Below, piece by piece: positions 24,869-34,767 of a DNA stretch of 64,000 nt. Source of the stretch: Lentisphaerota bacterium. Its GTDB lineage: Bacteria > Verrucomicrobiota > Lentisphaeria > Victivallales > Victivallaceae. Both the position numbers and the translations under genes were made by a program. Under the pieces are notes generated by a model that was not told where the DNA came from, did no database searches, and saw nothing but the letters and a program-made list of their open reading frames with translations. Position 1 is the stretch's first letter; the number at the start of each line of letters is the position of its first letter. Location: contig SUWF01000006.1 in assembly GCA_015061575.1 (NCBI GenBank), positions 1-64,000 on the forward strand. Reading direction: 5' to 3'.

Positions 24869-26467
24869 ATGAAAAAGTCGCTCCTCTGCGCATTGTTTAT
24901 GCTGGCTGCTGCCGCAACAGCCTGGGCCGACGCCCCCAGTGCCGGCAATAAAAAAGTGCTTATGATCCTGCTGGACGGAGTGCGGGCGGATGCTGTGCTG
25001 CATGGTGATATGCCCACCTTGCACAGTTTGATCAATGGCTCTTGGCAGAAAGAATACAAAGCCGCCTCCACCGATGCCGGAATGGTAGTGCAGGATGCGC
25101 CGCCGCATAGTGCCCCCAATCATGTTTCCATGGCTACGGGAGTCACTGCGGTCAAACATCGGGTTTTTACTAATGGAATGACTCAAAAGGGCAAATACAA
25201 AAGATATCCGCATTTTCTTGGCCGCTTGGCTAATGCTTTTCCGGAGTTCAAATGCGGGTATTTTTATGTCTGGAAACACGCCGCTAATATATTGAGCTTC
25301 AATGACAGAGTAATATACAAACGGGCCGGTGATCCTAAAATGATCAATGAGGCCTGCGAATTTCTCAAAAATGGTGATGCAGCGGCAGTTTCCATCAATC
25401 AGCCTGATTATTATGGACATAAAGCGCAATATTACCCCCGCAATCCAAGTTATATGATGGGGTTGGCGTCGGTTGACCGCTATATCAAACAGCTGCTTGA
25501 TACGATTGTTAAACGGCCCAATTTTGCCCAAGAAGATTGGCTGATAACTATTGCTGCTGATCACGGCGGATACCACTACCGGCACGGCGGCAGACCCGAC
25601 AGCGGCAACATGACCACCATCCCGATCGTGATCGTTGGCAAAAATGTCAAGCAGGGAATGATCAAAGGTACTGCATATCCGCAGGATATAGCTGTGACTA
25701 TTCTTAAGTACTTCGGGATCAATACAAGAAAGCTCGATGGACGCAAACTCGGTGATGAAGTGCAAAATATTTCCTGCAAGCCACTCAAAGATGATTTGGC
25801 ATTCTACTTTGATTTTGACAAAAATGCGCCAGAATTCAACCAGAAAACTCTGATTCGGGAAACTTTGAGCGGTTTTTCTGTTTCCATGACCATCAAACAA
25901 GGCGTCTGGCAGATTCCGGGGTCTGAAAAACTCAAGCTGGCCAATGGCAACAATTTTACGCTTACATTCTGGGCTAAGATCCCCAAAGAACTGCCGGCAG
26001 AGGCTATCATTATCGGCAATAAGGATATGAAAAATCCCGCCAATCCCGGTTTGGCGGTCATTGCTTCGCGAGTGGGTGATGAACAGAAGGACAAAACAGC
26101 CCCCGGTATCTGTCTTTCGATCGGCTGTCAGGATGGCAAATCCATTGAATTTGGTCAGTTTGACCGCACTGATGGCTGGAATTTTTATGCCGTTACCATC
26201 AACGAAAACGGTACGATGTATTTCTGCAACGGCGCCGAAAGCGGTTACTTCTATCACATGGCGTTTGACGGCAGCAAAGCTGTTATTGACAGCAAACTGC
26301 CTTTCTTTATCGGGCAGGACGGCACCGGAAAACATCCGGCGGCGTTCTCCGGGGAAATCGACGATGTTGCATTTTGGAACCGGGGCATGAGCCGGGCTGA
26401 ACTGCAGAAAATCTTTGAAGCCGGCCGCAAAGGTAAAGATATTGCCCGCAGCCTTGCTGAAGATTGA
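24869..26467 (+). CDS. Exported alkaline-phosphatase-superfamily enzyme fused to a LamG domain
   Basis: A 532-residue fusion with a signal peptide (MKKSLLCALFMLAAAATAWA). Residues 25-300 are a type I phosphodiesterase/alkaline phosphatase-superfamily domain: metal Asp in LMILLDGVRAD, nucleophile region APNHVSMATG, and metal ligands in ADHGGYHYRHGG. Residues 310-525 resemble a LamG/concanavalin sandwich (NNFTLTFWAKIP, GWNFYAVTINENG, GEIDDVAFWNRGMS). No sulfatase Cys/Ser-x-Pro-x-Arg motif is visible, so a phosphodiester or phosphoglycan substrate is more likely than a sulfate ester. An ATG nine bases upstream lies too near the AAGGA site. Co-oriented with a pseudopilin and GH-like gene. Confidence 0.85.
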   Translation: MKKSLLCALFMLAAAATAWADAPSAGNKKVLMILLDGVRADAVLHGDMPTLHSLINGSWQKEYKAASTDAGMVVQDAPPHSAPNHVSMATGVTAVKHRVFTNGMTQKGKYKRYPHFLGRLANAFPEFKCGYFYVWKHAANILSFNDRVIYKRAGDPKMINEACEFLKNGDAAAVSINQPDYYGHKAQYYPRNPSYMMGLASVDRYIKQLLDTIVKRPNFAQEDWLITIAADHGGYHYRHGGRPDSGNMTTIPIVIVGKNVKQGMIKGTAYPQDIAVTILKYFGINTRKLDGRKLGDEVQNISCKPLKDDLAFYFDFDKNAPEFNQKTLIRETLSGFSVSMTIKQGVWQIPGSEKLKLANGNNFTLTFWAKIPKELPAEAIIIGNKDMKNPANPGLAVIASRVGDEQKDKTAPGICLSIGCQDGKSIEFGQFDRTDGWNFYAVTINENGTMYFCNGAESGYFYHMAFDGSKAVIDSKLPFFIGQDGTGKHPAAFSGEIDDVAFWNRGMSRAELQKIFEAGRKGKDIARSLAED

Positions 26468-26535
26468 AAAATATTATTGTCTGTTCCGGATAACGTTTAA
26501 GAATATAAAAAACAAATAACCAAGGAGATATAAAT

Positions 26536-27231
26536 ATGAAAAACAGCAAAAAATCTTTTACTTTAATTGAACTGCTCGTGGTAATTGCCATCATTGCGAT
26601 TCTGGCAGCTATGCTTTTGCCGGCACTTTCTTCGGCAAGAGAAAGCGCCCGCAACAGCAGTTGCTTGAACAACCTCAAAAGCTGGCACATTATGTACCGG
26701 CTTTACTGCGATGATAACAATGAGTGGGCACCTTATCCGCATACCAGCAAAGTGCCGCCCAATCCCCCTGAAGGCAACCCCATGCGTTATGTGTGGACGC
26801 TGTATCTTTACGACCTTTACTATCAGGAAATTGAAAACCGGGCTAAAACGGTGAACAGTCTTGAATGTCCAAACTACCGGGAAGATGTGGGCGGTAACAG
26901 CATGAACTATAACGGGTACAGCTGTCATCTCTGGTTGTTTACGAGGTCCCAAACGGAAGTATGTTTCCCGGATAAAACTCCTATTCTCATCGAAACCTAC
27001 CAGAAGAGCTGCTACGACTATGAAGTAGCTACTTCCAGAAGCAAGAAAAATATCTATCCGAATCATGCCCGTAAATACGGTGCCGGGGAAGGACAGCACA
27101 TGGTCTTTTCGCACAACGACCGCAACAACCAGGTTTATGTGGATGGTCACGCCGAAGGCCGCACCTATCAGGAAGTACCCAACGATATATCCCGCTGTTG
27201 CTTCTTTTATTACCTTGACCGCGATTATTGA
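26536..27231 (+). CDS. Pseudopilin-like protein with H-X9-DG end
   Basis: A 231-residue prepilin-type protein. It starts [19 protein letters not shown], so the leader before the Phe is short and positively charged as expected for prepilin peptidase. [18 protein letters not shown] follows. The C-terminal end [16 protein letters not shown] fits H-X9-DG exactly. AAGGAGA lies before the ATG. It is 68 bases after the phosphatase gene and 31 bases before the GH-like gene, so it is part of the same transcription unit. Function is unknown; family members look like type II secretion minor pilins. Confidence 0.9.
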   Translation: MKNSKKSFTLIELLVVIAIIAILAAMLLPALSSARESARNSSCLNNLKSWHIMYRLYCDDNNEWAPYPHTSKVPPNPPEGNPMRYVWTLYLYDLYYQEIENRAKTVNSLECPNYREDVGGNSMNYNGYSCHLWLFTRSQTEVCFPDKTPILIETYQKSCYDYEVATSRSKKNIYPNHARKYGAGEGQHMVFSHNDRNNQVYVDGHAEGRTYQEVPNDISRCCFFYYLDRDY

Positions 27232-27262
27232 TAAAATGTAACATAGGAAAGAATAAGATTTT

Positions 27263-30109
27263 ATGAAGAAATTATTTGTTGCGGCAATGCTTTTGGCATT
27301 TGCTATATTCCCCGCTGCGGCCGAAAATAAATTGGAAGTGCTGGAAATCAAGGCGCCCAAAGAGGTCGCTCCCGGTCAGCAGGTAGCCGCTCACATTACG
27401 CTGAAAGTATTGGAATTTGAGGGCAAACCCCATCTGCGCCCCGGCGGTTATTACAACTTTGCCCAAAGTAAACACAATGGCAACATACCACGCACCCAGA
27501 CTACTCCGTGGCGGCTGAAGGATTTCAAGGTGGGCGATATTCTTAAATACACGGCCAAGATTACGGTACCCGAAAATGTTATCGCCGGCGAAAAAGGTAT
27601 GATCGCTTTCCGGATGTCCCAGCCGGGAGCCAAAAAATTTATCAAGCTCGTTGGTTCCAACAAGGCTAATTTTACGGTAAAAGCTCCCGAAAAGGTGGAT
27701 TTGTCCAGCCCGGTGACACTTACTGATATTCCGGTGGCGTGCGTGCCGTTTACCGATGAAGTTATTACTATTGACGGCAAATGCGATGATCCGGCGTGGA
27801 AAAAAGCCGCCATTCTGCCCGTAAATCTCAACAGTGCCAGCGGCAAAAAAGCTGACCGCAGTGCAGAACTTAAAATCACTGCTGACGGCAAATATATCTA
27901 CGTGGCAATGGTTGCTGATGCGCCGGATGCGGCCAAACTTGAAGTGCGCAAATTCCCCATGCACGACAGCAAAGTCTGGCTCAATGACTCCCTGGAGTGT
28001 TTCTTTGTGCCCGATATATATTTGAATGAATACAAGCACTTTATTACGGATATGGCCGGGCAGCATTTCGATGATGATAACGGCGATTATCACGGCTTCA
28101 ACCCGGTGTGGAAAACCGCTTCCAGCCGCAGCAGCAACAGCTGGACGATCGAAGCCGCTATTCCGGTCGATGCCATTACGCAAAACAAAATCACTGCCGG
28201 AACGCTCTGGCGGGGCGGATTTTTCCGCTACAGCGAACGGGCGCACAACAACAGCGGCTGGACTGCTGCCATGGGCAGTCACAACAGTGTATCCCGCTAC
28301 GGATATATCTTTTTCGGCACGCTCGGCGATGTGCTGGATAAACAAAGTGAATTTATCAAAAGCGTAAATGATAAATCCTCTCCGGAACTCATTAAACTTG
28401 CCAAAGAAGTAAAGGCTCTCTGCAACGGTTCTGCCCGGAAAAATGCCGGAGAACTGCCGGGAGTTTTGAACCAGCTTACTGAAATGCGGAAGCAGTTTGA
28501 AAAATTGGAATTTTCTGAACGCTTTGCCAAGTCCAAACTGCCGCTGATCATTCAGAATGTATTCCCCTACAGTAACAACGTTGCCCCTGACAGCAAGCTG
28601 CAAGTTTCCGCAGTGCAGCAGAGCTTTTTCCCCGGCGAAGTGCAGGATTTGGCATGGAATCTTACTAATGTAAGCAATAAAACCATCACCATCCACGCCG
28701 GTTTGTTTGGGGTGGAAGCCGATAAATTTGCTCATAACCGCAAATCACGGGATTTTTTGCTGCAAGGTATCCCCGGATTCCCGGCCCAAATGTTTGCTCC
28801 CGCTCCGGTGGCGGCGTTTGACGGCAGATGTGTTTACGATGTATTGGCTCCCAATCCTGCCGGGGTGTGGCGCATTGCCCCGCAGGAAACAGTACAGATA
28901 TATTTGCGTGTCCAAGCCGATGGCAGCAGCAAAAGCGGAGTCGGTTCGCTGGTTATTGAAGGTATCGACAATGGTGCGATGACCGTAACCGCACTGCCGG
29001 TGCGCTTTGACTTGGTAGGCGATACCACCTTGAGCCAAGTAACCAAACCCTTTGTGTTCGGTTGGGATTATATACCCGAAAAGTTCGCATCCCAGCGGCC
29101 GGAACTGGTTCGCAATCAGTATAAAATGCTGCGGGAATACGGCTTTAATGCAGTCATGCTGTCCGGACTGCGGCAATTCCCCCGGCCCCAAGCCGATAAG
29201 CAGGGCAAATTGCGTGAAAAATTGGATTTTACACTGCTTAATAATCATTTGAACCGTATCGGAAAAGATTTTGATTACATTTATTGGGATTTGGCGATTT
29301 GGGAAAAGAAGGTGTTGCGTAAAGACCTTTTCGGGCTGGATTTTTACTCGGATGCTTACGAAAAAGCTTTTAAAAGCTGGTTCAAAGCTTGTGCCGATGC
29401 GCTGCAGGCTGCCGGTGTACCCAACGAAAAAGTGCTGGTCTGCCCCATTGACGAGTGCAGCGATAAACGGGCCGAACGGATCGCCCGCTGGATCAAAGAA
29501 TGCCGCCCCGAAAGCCGGGTGATTCTGGATTCATCCCGCACCGATATGGTGCAAGTCAAGAGCATCGACCGTTATGTGGATGTATGGATGCCCAACATTC
29601 GCACGCTGCATCAGGATGCGCTGCAGGAGTTTCATGAATTTCTGAATAAAAAAGGTGCTATGAAACTGCTCTATTATTACAGTTCCGGCGGCAACGAAAA
29701 GCTCAAAAGTCCTTATACTGATTACATGCTTAAATTCCATGCGGCCTTTGCCCGGGATTTCAGCGGAATCGGTTTTTGGGCCGCCGGGCAGTACTACGGT
29801 TCGCCGTGGTATCGGCGCGCCTATGAACGGGTTTACGATACTGCTTTGGTATATACGGTGGAAAACGGTACCATCCCCTCCCGTCGGCTGGCGGCGTGGC
29901 ACCGGGGCGTGCAGGATCTGTGGCTGCTGCGGGAAACCGCCTTGCGCTATCAGGATAATACAGAAATCCAGGCCAAATTGCGTAAAGCCGCCCAGAGTGC
30001 AGTCGATTACCCCAACGATCACCAGCGCACTGAAGCGTTGCGCAAGTATTGCCGGGAACTTTTGGCCTCCGCTCAAAAAAAAATGATTTCACCGGAAAAA
30101 AACAGGTGA
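27263..30109 (+). CDS. Exported CBM9-like and GH-like multidomain protein
   Basis: A 948-residue exported protein. The signal peptide covers about residues 1-20 (LLAFAIFPAAA). An immunoglobulin-like domain follows (about 25-150). A carbohydrate-binding family 9-like domain spans 165-355, with VITIDGKCDDPAWKKA, VWLNDSLECFF and SWTIEAAIPVDA. A further beta domain (430-590) leads to a barrel-like region (590-900) with CPIDECSDKRAERIARW, DVWMPNIRTLHQD and AAWHRGVQDLWLLRET, the last resembling DUF4091-type glycosidases. I assign no GH number. Its stop overlaps the acetylesterase start by one base. Likely acts on a plant or host polysaccharide outside the cell. Confidence 0.8.
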   Translation: MKKLFVAAMLLAFAIFPAAAENKLEVLEIKAPKEVAPGQQVAAHITLKVLEFEGKPHLRPGGYYNFAQSKHNGNIPRTQTTPWRLKDFKVGDILKYTAKITVPENVIAGEKGMIAFRMSQPGAKKFIKLVGSNKANFTVKAPEKVDLSSPVTLTDIPVACVPFTDEVITIDGKCDDPAWKKAAILPVNLNSASGKKADRSAELKITADGKYIYVAMVADAPDAAKLEVRKFPMHDSKVWLNDSLECFFVPDIYLNEYKHFITDMAGQHFDDDNGDYHGFNPVWKTASSRSSNSWTIEAAIPVDAITQNKITAGTLWRGGFFRYSERAHNNSGWTAAMGSHNSVSRYGYIFFGTLGDVLDKQSEFIKSVNDKSSPELIKLAKEVKALCNGSARKNAGELPGVLNQLTEMRKQFEKLEFSERFAKSKLPLIIQNVFPYSNNVAPDSKLQVSAVQQSFFPGEVQDLAWNLTNVSNKTITIHAGLFGVEADKFAHNRKSRDFLLQGIPGFPAQMFAPAPVAAFDGRCVYDVLAPNPAGVWRIAPQETVQIYLRVQADGSSKSGVGSLVIEGIDNGAMTVTALPVRFDLVGDTTLSQVTKPFVFGWDYIPEKFASQRPELVRNQYKMLREYGFNAVMLSGLRQFPRPQADKQGKLREKLDFTLLNNHLNRIGKDFDYIYWDLAIWEKKVLRKDLFGLDFYSDAYEKAFKSWFKACADALQAAGVPNEKVLVCPIDECSDKRAERIARWIKECRPESRVILDSSRTDMVQVKSIDRYVDVWMPNIRTLHQDALQEFHEFLNKKGAMKLLYYYSSGGNEKLKSPYTDYMLKFHAAFARDFSGIGFWAAGQYYGSPWYRRAYERVYDTALVYTVENGTIPSRRLAAWHRGVQDLWLLRETALRYQDNTEIQAKLRKAAQSAVDYPNDHQRTEALRKYCRELLASAQKKMISPEKNR

Positions 30110-30876
30110 TGAAAAAGCTGGTTCTGCTGGCCGGGCAATCCAATATGTCCGGTCGGGGTTATCTGACAGAAAATGATGTAAGTAAATTGCCGGGGATCAC
30201 CGCTTTGCGGTGGGACAAAGTGTGGATCCCCGCTGTTGATCCATTCAACTACGACCGGATCAACCAGTTGGGCTTGAATGAGTCCCAAGATCCCTTTGAA
30301 GAAAAAGCTCTGGATGTAAACAACCAGCGCCGCTGCGGTGTCGGCCCGGGCCGGACTTTTGCCAAACTTTTGCAGGAAAAATTCCCCGGTTCAGAAATCG
30401 GTTTGATTCCGGTGGCGGTCGGCGGTACGCCCATAGCCGCATGGATGCCCGGTGGAGCAGATAAATACAGCGACCGCCACCCTTATGATGACGCTTTAGA
30501 TATGGCCCGCCATGCCATGCAGTTCGGGCAAATCGAAGTGATCTTGTGGCATCAGGGCGAAAGCGACGCCAAATTCAAAACCCCTGATTATAAAGAAAAA
30601 CTTATTACCGTAATAAACAATTTCCGGCGGGATCTATCGCTGGAGAACGTGCCGGTGATTCTGGGCGAAATCGGGCATTTTCTGGATGAAAAACGTTTTG
30701 CCGTAAAGGAATATAACGAATATATCCGTCAGGCGGCAGCTGAACTCTCCCTCGCCGGAGTCGTTTCCGCTGCAGAACTGACTGACCGGGGCGACAGAGT
30801 ACATTTTAATACCACCAGCCAATATGAGTTGGGCAAACGCTATTTTAAAGAGTATTGCCGGTTGACCGGACAGTAA
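30109..30876 (+). CDS. Sialate O-acetylesterase / SASA-type carbohydrate esterase
   Basis: A 255-residue SGNH-fold esterase that removes acetyl groups from sugars (CE6-like). Motifs: LLAGQSNMSGRG with the nucleophile Ser, the Gly block VAVGGTPIAAW, the Asn/Glu block ILWHQGESDAK, and the catalytic Asp-His pair GDRVHFN near the C-terminus. There is no signal peptide, so it seems to be cytoplasmic and would act on imported oligosaccharides. A longer frame begins at 30049, but the ATG at 30109 (overlapping the upstream TGA, TGATG) begins at the family start. It is the last gene of the locus. Confidence 0.88.
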   Translation: MKKLVLLAGQSNMSGRGYLTENDVSKLPGITALRWDKVWIPAVDPFNYDRINQLGLNESQDPFEEKALDVNNQRRCGVGPGRTFAKLLQEKFPGSEIGLIPVAVGGTPIAAWMPGGADKYSDRHPYDDALDMARHAMQFGQIEVILWHQGESDAKFKTPDYKEKLITVINNFRRDLSLENVPVILGEIGHFLDEKRFAVKEYNEYIRQAAAELSLAGVVSAAELTDRGDRVHFNTTSQYELGKRYFKEYCRLTGQ

Positions 30877-30889
30877 CACTCCTGCAATA

Positions 30890-30917
30890 GCGCGAATTAA
30901 AAATCGGATTTTTGCGC
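30890..30917. terminator. Possible bidirectional terminator
   Basis: AAAAAT (30899-30904) pairs with ATTTTT (30908-30913), and outer GCGC tetramers can pair across a 5-nt bulge. It lies between the convergent acetylesterase and pyruvyl transferase genes. Confidence 0.4.
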
Positions 30918-30934
30918 TCCCTGATAAATCCGGA

Positions 30935-32080
30935 TCAGGCCAGATCTTTGAGGTAACTTTCGCTCTGCTTTAATCTGGTCAGCATCCGCTCGCGCACGGA
31001 TTTGGCCCGTTCCGGAAAATCCGGATCGCAGATCCAGCGTTCACACTCGCTCATCAAATCATTAAAGTTGATGTCGCTCTGATTGTTGAATACCGGCAAC
31101 CCAAACATGCTCAAGCAGTTGGCTATCTTGCTTGAATTAGCGATCCCGATCCCCGGCACCAGCGAGTTCAATGCCATGATCGTCAGCTGCAGACGGCCGC
31201 TGATCAACAGACTGCAGACGCTGATCGCCTGCTGGATCTCGTCGGGTTCAGTACAATCCAGCAGCAGTTTGTTGTCGGCATCCGGCAGCTTTTCGTACAA
31301 CGCAAGCATCAACTGCCGGTCGCTGCCGGTCATGGGAATAAAAACCAAACGGACATTGAGTTTTTGCTGGAGCATTTGCAGAAAGTCCAACGCCTGCTGG
31401 AATTTGCGCTTGTTGAGTTTTTCGGCAATACATATACCAACTGAACGGCGCCCGGCGGCATCCGGAGTCAACACAGTCCGCTCGGAACTCTTTTGCAACA
31501 CCACGGAGTCAGCTCCGTAAAGTGCCGCCGGAAATTCGCCGGATGTGTGCAGTTCGATTAAACTGGGCTGATCACGCAAAATGACCAGATCACAGCGGCT
31601 TACACATACTTGCAGCCGTTCGCGCATTCTTTTTTCCAGTATTTTTTCCCAATAGCGGGTGATGCCCAGCAAATCGGCGATTTTTTGTTTGCGCCCGTGC
31701 AGCTGAAAGTGATCCGGGTTGAGTTCTCGATTCATGCCTACCTGCCAAATCACCGTTTTCAGCCCCAGCTTCTGAGCGTTTTCCAGCAAACTTGCCCCGA
31801 TGTGCGGATAGTCCGAAAGTCCGCATCCTCCTGCCCAGACAAACATGTCAAAACCCCGGGCAGCCCGCCGGAAATCACGCATAGTCAAGTTGCTGTCAAA
31901 GCCGAATGGCGGCAGGGTGTTGACCTGATATTTCTGACGGGTGAGCTCGCCGGCAGCAGTGGCAACGGTCAATTCCGCATCCGGGAAATTGCGCCGGAAA
32001 ATACCGATTACGCAGTTGAGGATGGCTTCGTCACCAATGTTGCCTTTCCCGAAAGGCACTCCGCCAAGCAGGATCTTCAT
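30935..32080 (-). CDS. Polysaccharide pyruvyl transferase family protein
   Basis: A 381-residue cytoplasmic protein of the CsaB/WcaK fold. MKILLGGVPFGKGNIGDEAIL matches the family N-terminus (GNIGD motif), followed by AGGCGLSDYPHIG, YRWEK-like helices, DLVILRDQPSL (discriminating segment before the second domain) and ISGRLQLTIMALNSLVPGIGI at the donor site. Known members add pyruvate ketals to cell-wall or exopolysaccharide sugars from PEP. The canonical donor-site His in SGRLH is Gln here (SGRLQ), which may mean altered activity. It begins 12 bases after the kinase gene stop and is the last gene of the MotA/MotB-like operon. Confidence 0.85.
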   Translation of the reverse strand: MKILLGGVPFGKGNIGDEAILNCVIGIFRRNFPDAELTVATAAGELTRQKYQVNTLPPFGFDSNLTMRDFRRAARGFDMFVWAGGCGLSDYPHIGASLLENAQKLGLKTVIWQVGMNRELNPDHFQLHGRKQKIADLLGITRYWEKILEKRMRERLQVCVSRCDLVILRDQPSLIELHTSGEFPAALYGADSVVLQKSSERTVLTPDAAGRRSVGICIAEKLNKRKFQQALDFLQMLQQKLNVRLVFIPMTGSDRQLMLALYEKLPDADNKLLLDCTEPDEIQQAISVCSLLISGRLQLTIMALNSLVPGIGIANSSKIANCLSMFGLPVFNNQSDINFNDLMSECERWICDPDFPERAKSVRERMLTRLKQSESYLKDLA

Positions 32081-32092
32081 AACAATAAACCT

Positions 32093-34729
32093 CTACTCTC
32101 CGACAACGCAGCGGAACCCTACATCCGAAAGATTGGAGGCGTAGGCATGAGCCGCCGCCCGGGCAAAACGCTGCGACAGATTGAAACTCGACCCCTTTAC
32201 CGTATAATACTGCCAGGAGCCGGGATTGGTCACCAATTCCCGGGCGTTGCCGGTCAAATCATACACCCCGTAAACCGAACAATCGGTCGGATAACTGCCG
32301 ATATCAGACGGCAGATTACCCGGTGCCGCCTGATCCAACTGATTGATGCAGGCGTAGTTGGGGTAGTAATCATTCCCCCAGACATATTCCCGTCCATCGA
32401 CTCCCCGGGCAGCTTTTTCCCACTCCAATGCTGTGGGGAGGCGGTATTTGAAATTGGTCTTCTGGCTCATGTAACGGCAATAATCTTCCATCGCCGCCGC
32501 CGTGATACCGATAACGGGCATCTTGCCGGAATACGGCACTAAAATATTGCCTTTATCGTCCCACAGCGGCATCAATTTACGGCCCTGATTGGCCGTATCG
32601 TCCACATAGGCCCGGTAGCGTTCACGCAGTTCCGGCGAAGCGATATTTTTCCAATACTGCAGATATTCGGCAATGGTCACTTCGTGGCGGCTGATAAAAA
32701 ATCCCGGCAGATAGGTGCGGACAAATTGATCGTCAAAAGTACGGTCGCCAAAAACAAATGTCCCGCCGGGGATGTAGGTCATCCCTTCCGGATAGCGTTC
32801 CGGCAGCTCAACTTCCACCGTTTCAAGCAAATTGCGGTGGACGGATACCGGAAAACGCACCTCCCGCCGTCCCGGCATGGAAACGGTCAGCAAATAGCAG
32901 CCCGCTTTGAGCTTGTTGCTGCCTTTTTGAAGCTGGAAAATCACATTTTCCTGCAGATCATTTTCCTGCCCAGTTTCTCCGGAGCGGTGATCCGGCTGCC
33001 GGAGCGCACTTATCTTTACATCGGGCTGCTGACATTTGATCAGCAATTCGCCCATATTCTGCTTGAGCATAGCCATCTCGCTGGCCAGCTGCGGGGATTT
33101 GCTGTAAACTTTTGTGCGAATATTTTCCGGCAGCAGCTGCAGCCGGTCACCGACCTGCGTAAGCATAGCATCGTTGCCAACTGCCAGCGCAAACTTCAGC
33201 TGCCCGGTCAGCAGTTCGGCCAGCATCTGGCTGGCGGCTTCAGCGTTGGTATCAAGCTGCAGAAAGTGCATCAAATGATCCCAGATGTTGTTGCAGGCTA
33301 AAGTAAATTCGTTGCTGTAGCGCAAGTAACGACTGCGCAGTGCCATGCCGCTGCCCACGGTTTCGGTCTTGCCGGTCTGAGTGTAAAGCTCGTGCAGTTT
33401 GTTGCGGGTGCTGATCGCAGTATTGCGGGCACTGTTGCAGTCGTTCTGCAAATTATTGATCACGCTCATCAGCGAAGTGGATTCCATGTAATTGCTCAAT
33501 GCTGCTGTTCCCCGCCATATACCCAGCGTCATCAACGCCGCCAGCAGCGTCACCGGCACCAGCGGCCGCCGCCGGATAAATTTGTACAGCCGGTAGAGCG
33601 GCTGCGGAGAATAGGCCGATACCGGGTATTTGGCCATATAGTTACGCACATCCGCCAGCAGCGAGATCACGGAGTCGTAACGCTGCTTTTTATCGCTCTG
33701 CATGGCTTTGAGAGTGATCGCCTCCAGCTCGTAAGGTATCTTGCGGCGGGGCGCCCGGCGGCGGGGGCGCAGATACTTGCGGCTCACAACGTTGCGCATG
33801 ACTTGCGTTACTGTGGAAGCGCCTTCAAAGGGCGACTGTTCCCAAGTCAATATCGAATAGAGGATCGTACCCAGTGCATAAACGTCGGTTTGACAATCAA
33901 GCTGGTCATCCTGCCCGGTGACTTGTTCCGGAGCCATAAAAGCGGGAGTGCCGCTGACTTTTTTGCTGCGGCCGCTTTCGGAAACTTCTTCCTTAATATC
34001 CGGCAGTTCACCCAATTCGATCTTGCGGCGGCTCTGGGAGTTATCGTCTTTTTCGCGGTAGAGGGCGATCCCCCAGTCGGCAATAAACACCTCCCCGTAG
34101 TTCCCGACCATGATGTTGGCCGGTTTCAAATCCCGGTGGATGATACCTTTGCTGTGGGCAAAAGCCACGCCGTTGCAAATAGATATAAAAATTTCCAACA
34201 ACCGCTGCCGGGTGTAAGTTGCGATCATTCCGGCATCGTTTTCTTTAAGTTTACGCAAGATATACGCCAAAGTCACGCCTTCGACCCGCTTCATGGTAAA
34301 GTAAGTCCCGGCGTCCTCAAAGACCCCCAGCCGGTGTACCGGTATGACGTTGGGGTGGTCGATCTGGGCAGTGATACGCGCTTCCCGGATAAAACTGGTC
34401 ACATAATTGAGCTGGTTGCGGTAGGCCGGTCGCAGGATCTTGATGGCGATTTCCCGGTGCAGCACCGGGTCGTGGGCCGAAAACACCGTTCCGATGCCGC
34501 CCATGCCGATGTTGGTCATATTCTGCAGACAGCCGATGGTCGGTTCGCTGGCGGCGCCGACCAATTCGTTCAATTCTTCGTTGGATATTTCGTTGCCCTG
34601 ACTGTCCGCCAGCGGCCCCGCCAGCTGAGTATGCTCAGTAGTACCACTGATCATGCTGTCAGCATCGTCACAATTCCCGTGGGTCGGAAATCCCCACTGC
34701 TCATTTTTGGTATTGCAAATCAAAGTCAT
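32093..34729 (-). CDS. Membrane Ser/Thr protein kinase fused to an FGE/SUMF1-like domain
   Basis: An 878-residue fusion. Residues about 65-365 are a Hanks-type kinase: glycine loop IGMGGIGTVFSA, VAIK-type lysine in EIAIKILRP, HRDLKPANIM, then ADWG where DFG is usual, and GTPAFMAPEQ. A single membrane segment follows near 390-412 (RPLVPVTLLAALMTLGIW), then a helical sensor-like region, and a C-terminal formylglycine-generating-enzyme/SUMF1 fold (about 640-878): MTYIPGGTFVFGD, RLPTALEWEKAARG, LTGNARELV, and GFRCVVGE. The cysteines typical of true FGE are not seen, so it is probably a binding fold. Kinase outside-in signalling is inferred. It lies 38 bases after the coiled-coil gene. Confidence 0.88.
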   Translation of the reverse strand: MTLICNTKNEQWGFPTHGNCDDADSMISGTTEHTQLAGPLADSQGNEISNEELNELVGAASEPTIGCLQNMTNIGMGGIGTVFSAHDPVLHREIAIKILRPAYRNQLNYVTSFIREARITAQIDHPNVIPVHRLGVFEDAGTYFTMKRVEGVTLAYILRKLKENDAGMIATYTRQRLLEIFISICNGVAFAHSKGIIHRDLKPANIMVGNYGEVFIADWGIALYREKDDNSQSRRKIELGELPDIKEEVSESGRSKKVSGTPAFMAPEQVTGQDDQLDCQTDVYALGTILYSILTWEQSPFEGASTVTQVMRNVVSRKYLRPRRRAPRRKIPYELEAITLKAMQSDKKQRYDSVISLLADVRNYMAKYPVSAYSPQPLYRLYKFIRRRPLVPVTLLAALMTLGIWRGTAALSNYMESTSLMSVINNLQNDCNSARNTAISTRNKLHELYTQTGKTETVGSGMALRSRYLRYSNEFTLACNNIWDHLMHFLQLDTNAEAASQMLAELLTGQLKFALAVGNDAMLTQVGDRLQLLPENIRTKVYSKSPQLASEMAMLKQNMGELLIKCQQPDVKISALRQPDHRSGETGQENDLQENVIFQLQKGSNKLKAGCYLLTVSMPGRREVRFPVSVHRNLLETVEVELPERYPEGMTYIPGGTFVFGDRTFDDQFVRTYLPGFFISRHEVTIAEYLQYWKNIASPELRERYRAYVDDTANQGRKLMPLWDDKGNILVPYSGKMPVIGITAAAMEDYCRYMSQKTNFKYRLPTALEWEKAARGVDGREYVWGNDYYPNYACINQLDQAAPGNLPSDIGSYPTDCSVYGVYDLTGNARELVTNPGSWQYYTVKGSSFNLSQRFARAAAHAYASNLSDVGFRCVVGE

Positions 34730-34767
34730 TGCTCCATGTTTTGGGCAGTTATGTTGATTCAGCTGCT

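Noticed and set aside
32093-32800. Diversity-generating retroelement target (FGE/C-type-lectin-like fold at a protein end)
   Set aside because: No reverse transcriptase and no template/variable repeat pair were found in the window.
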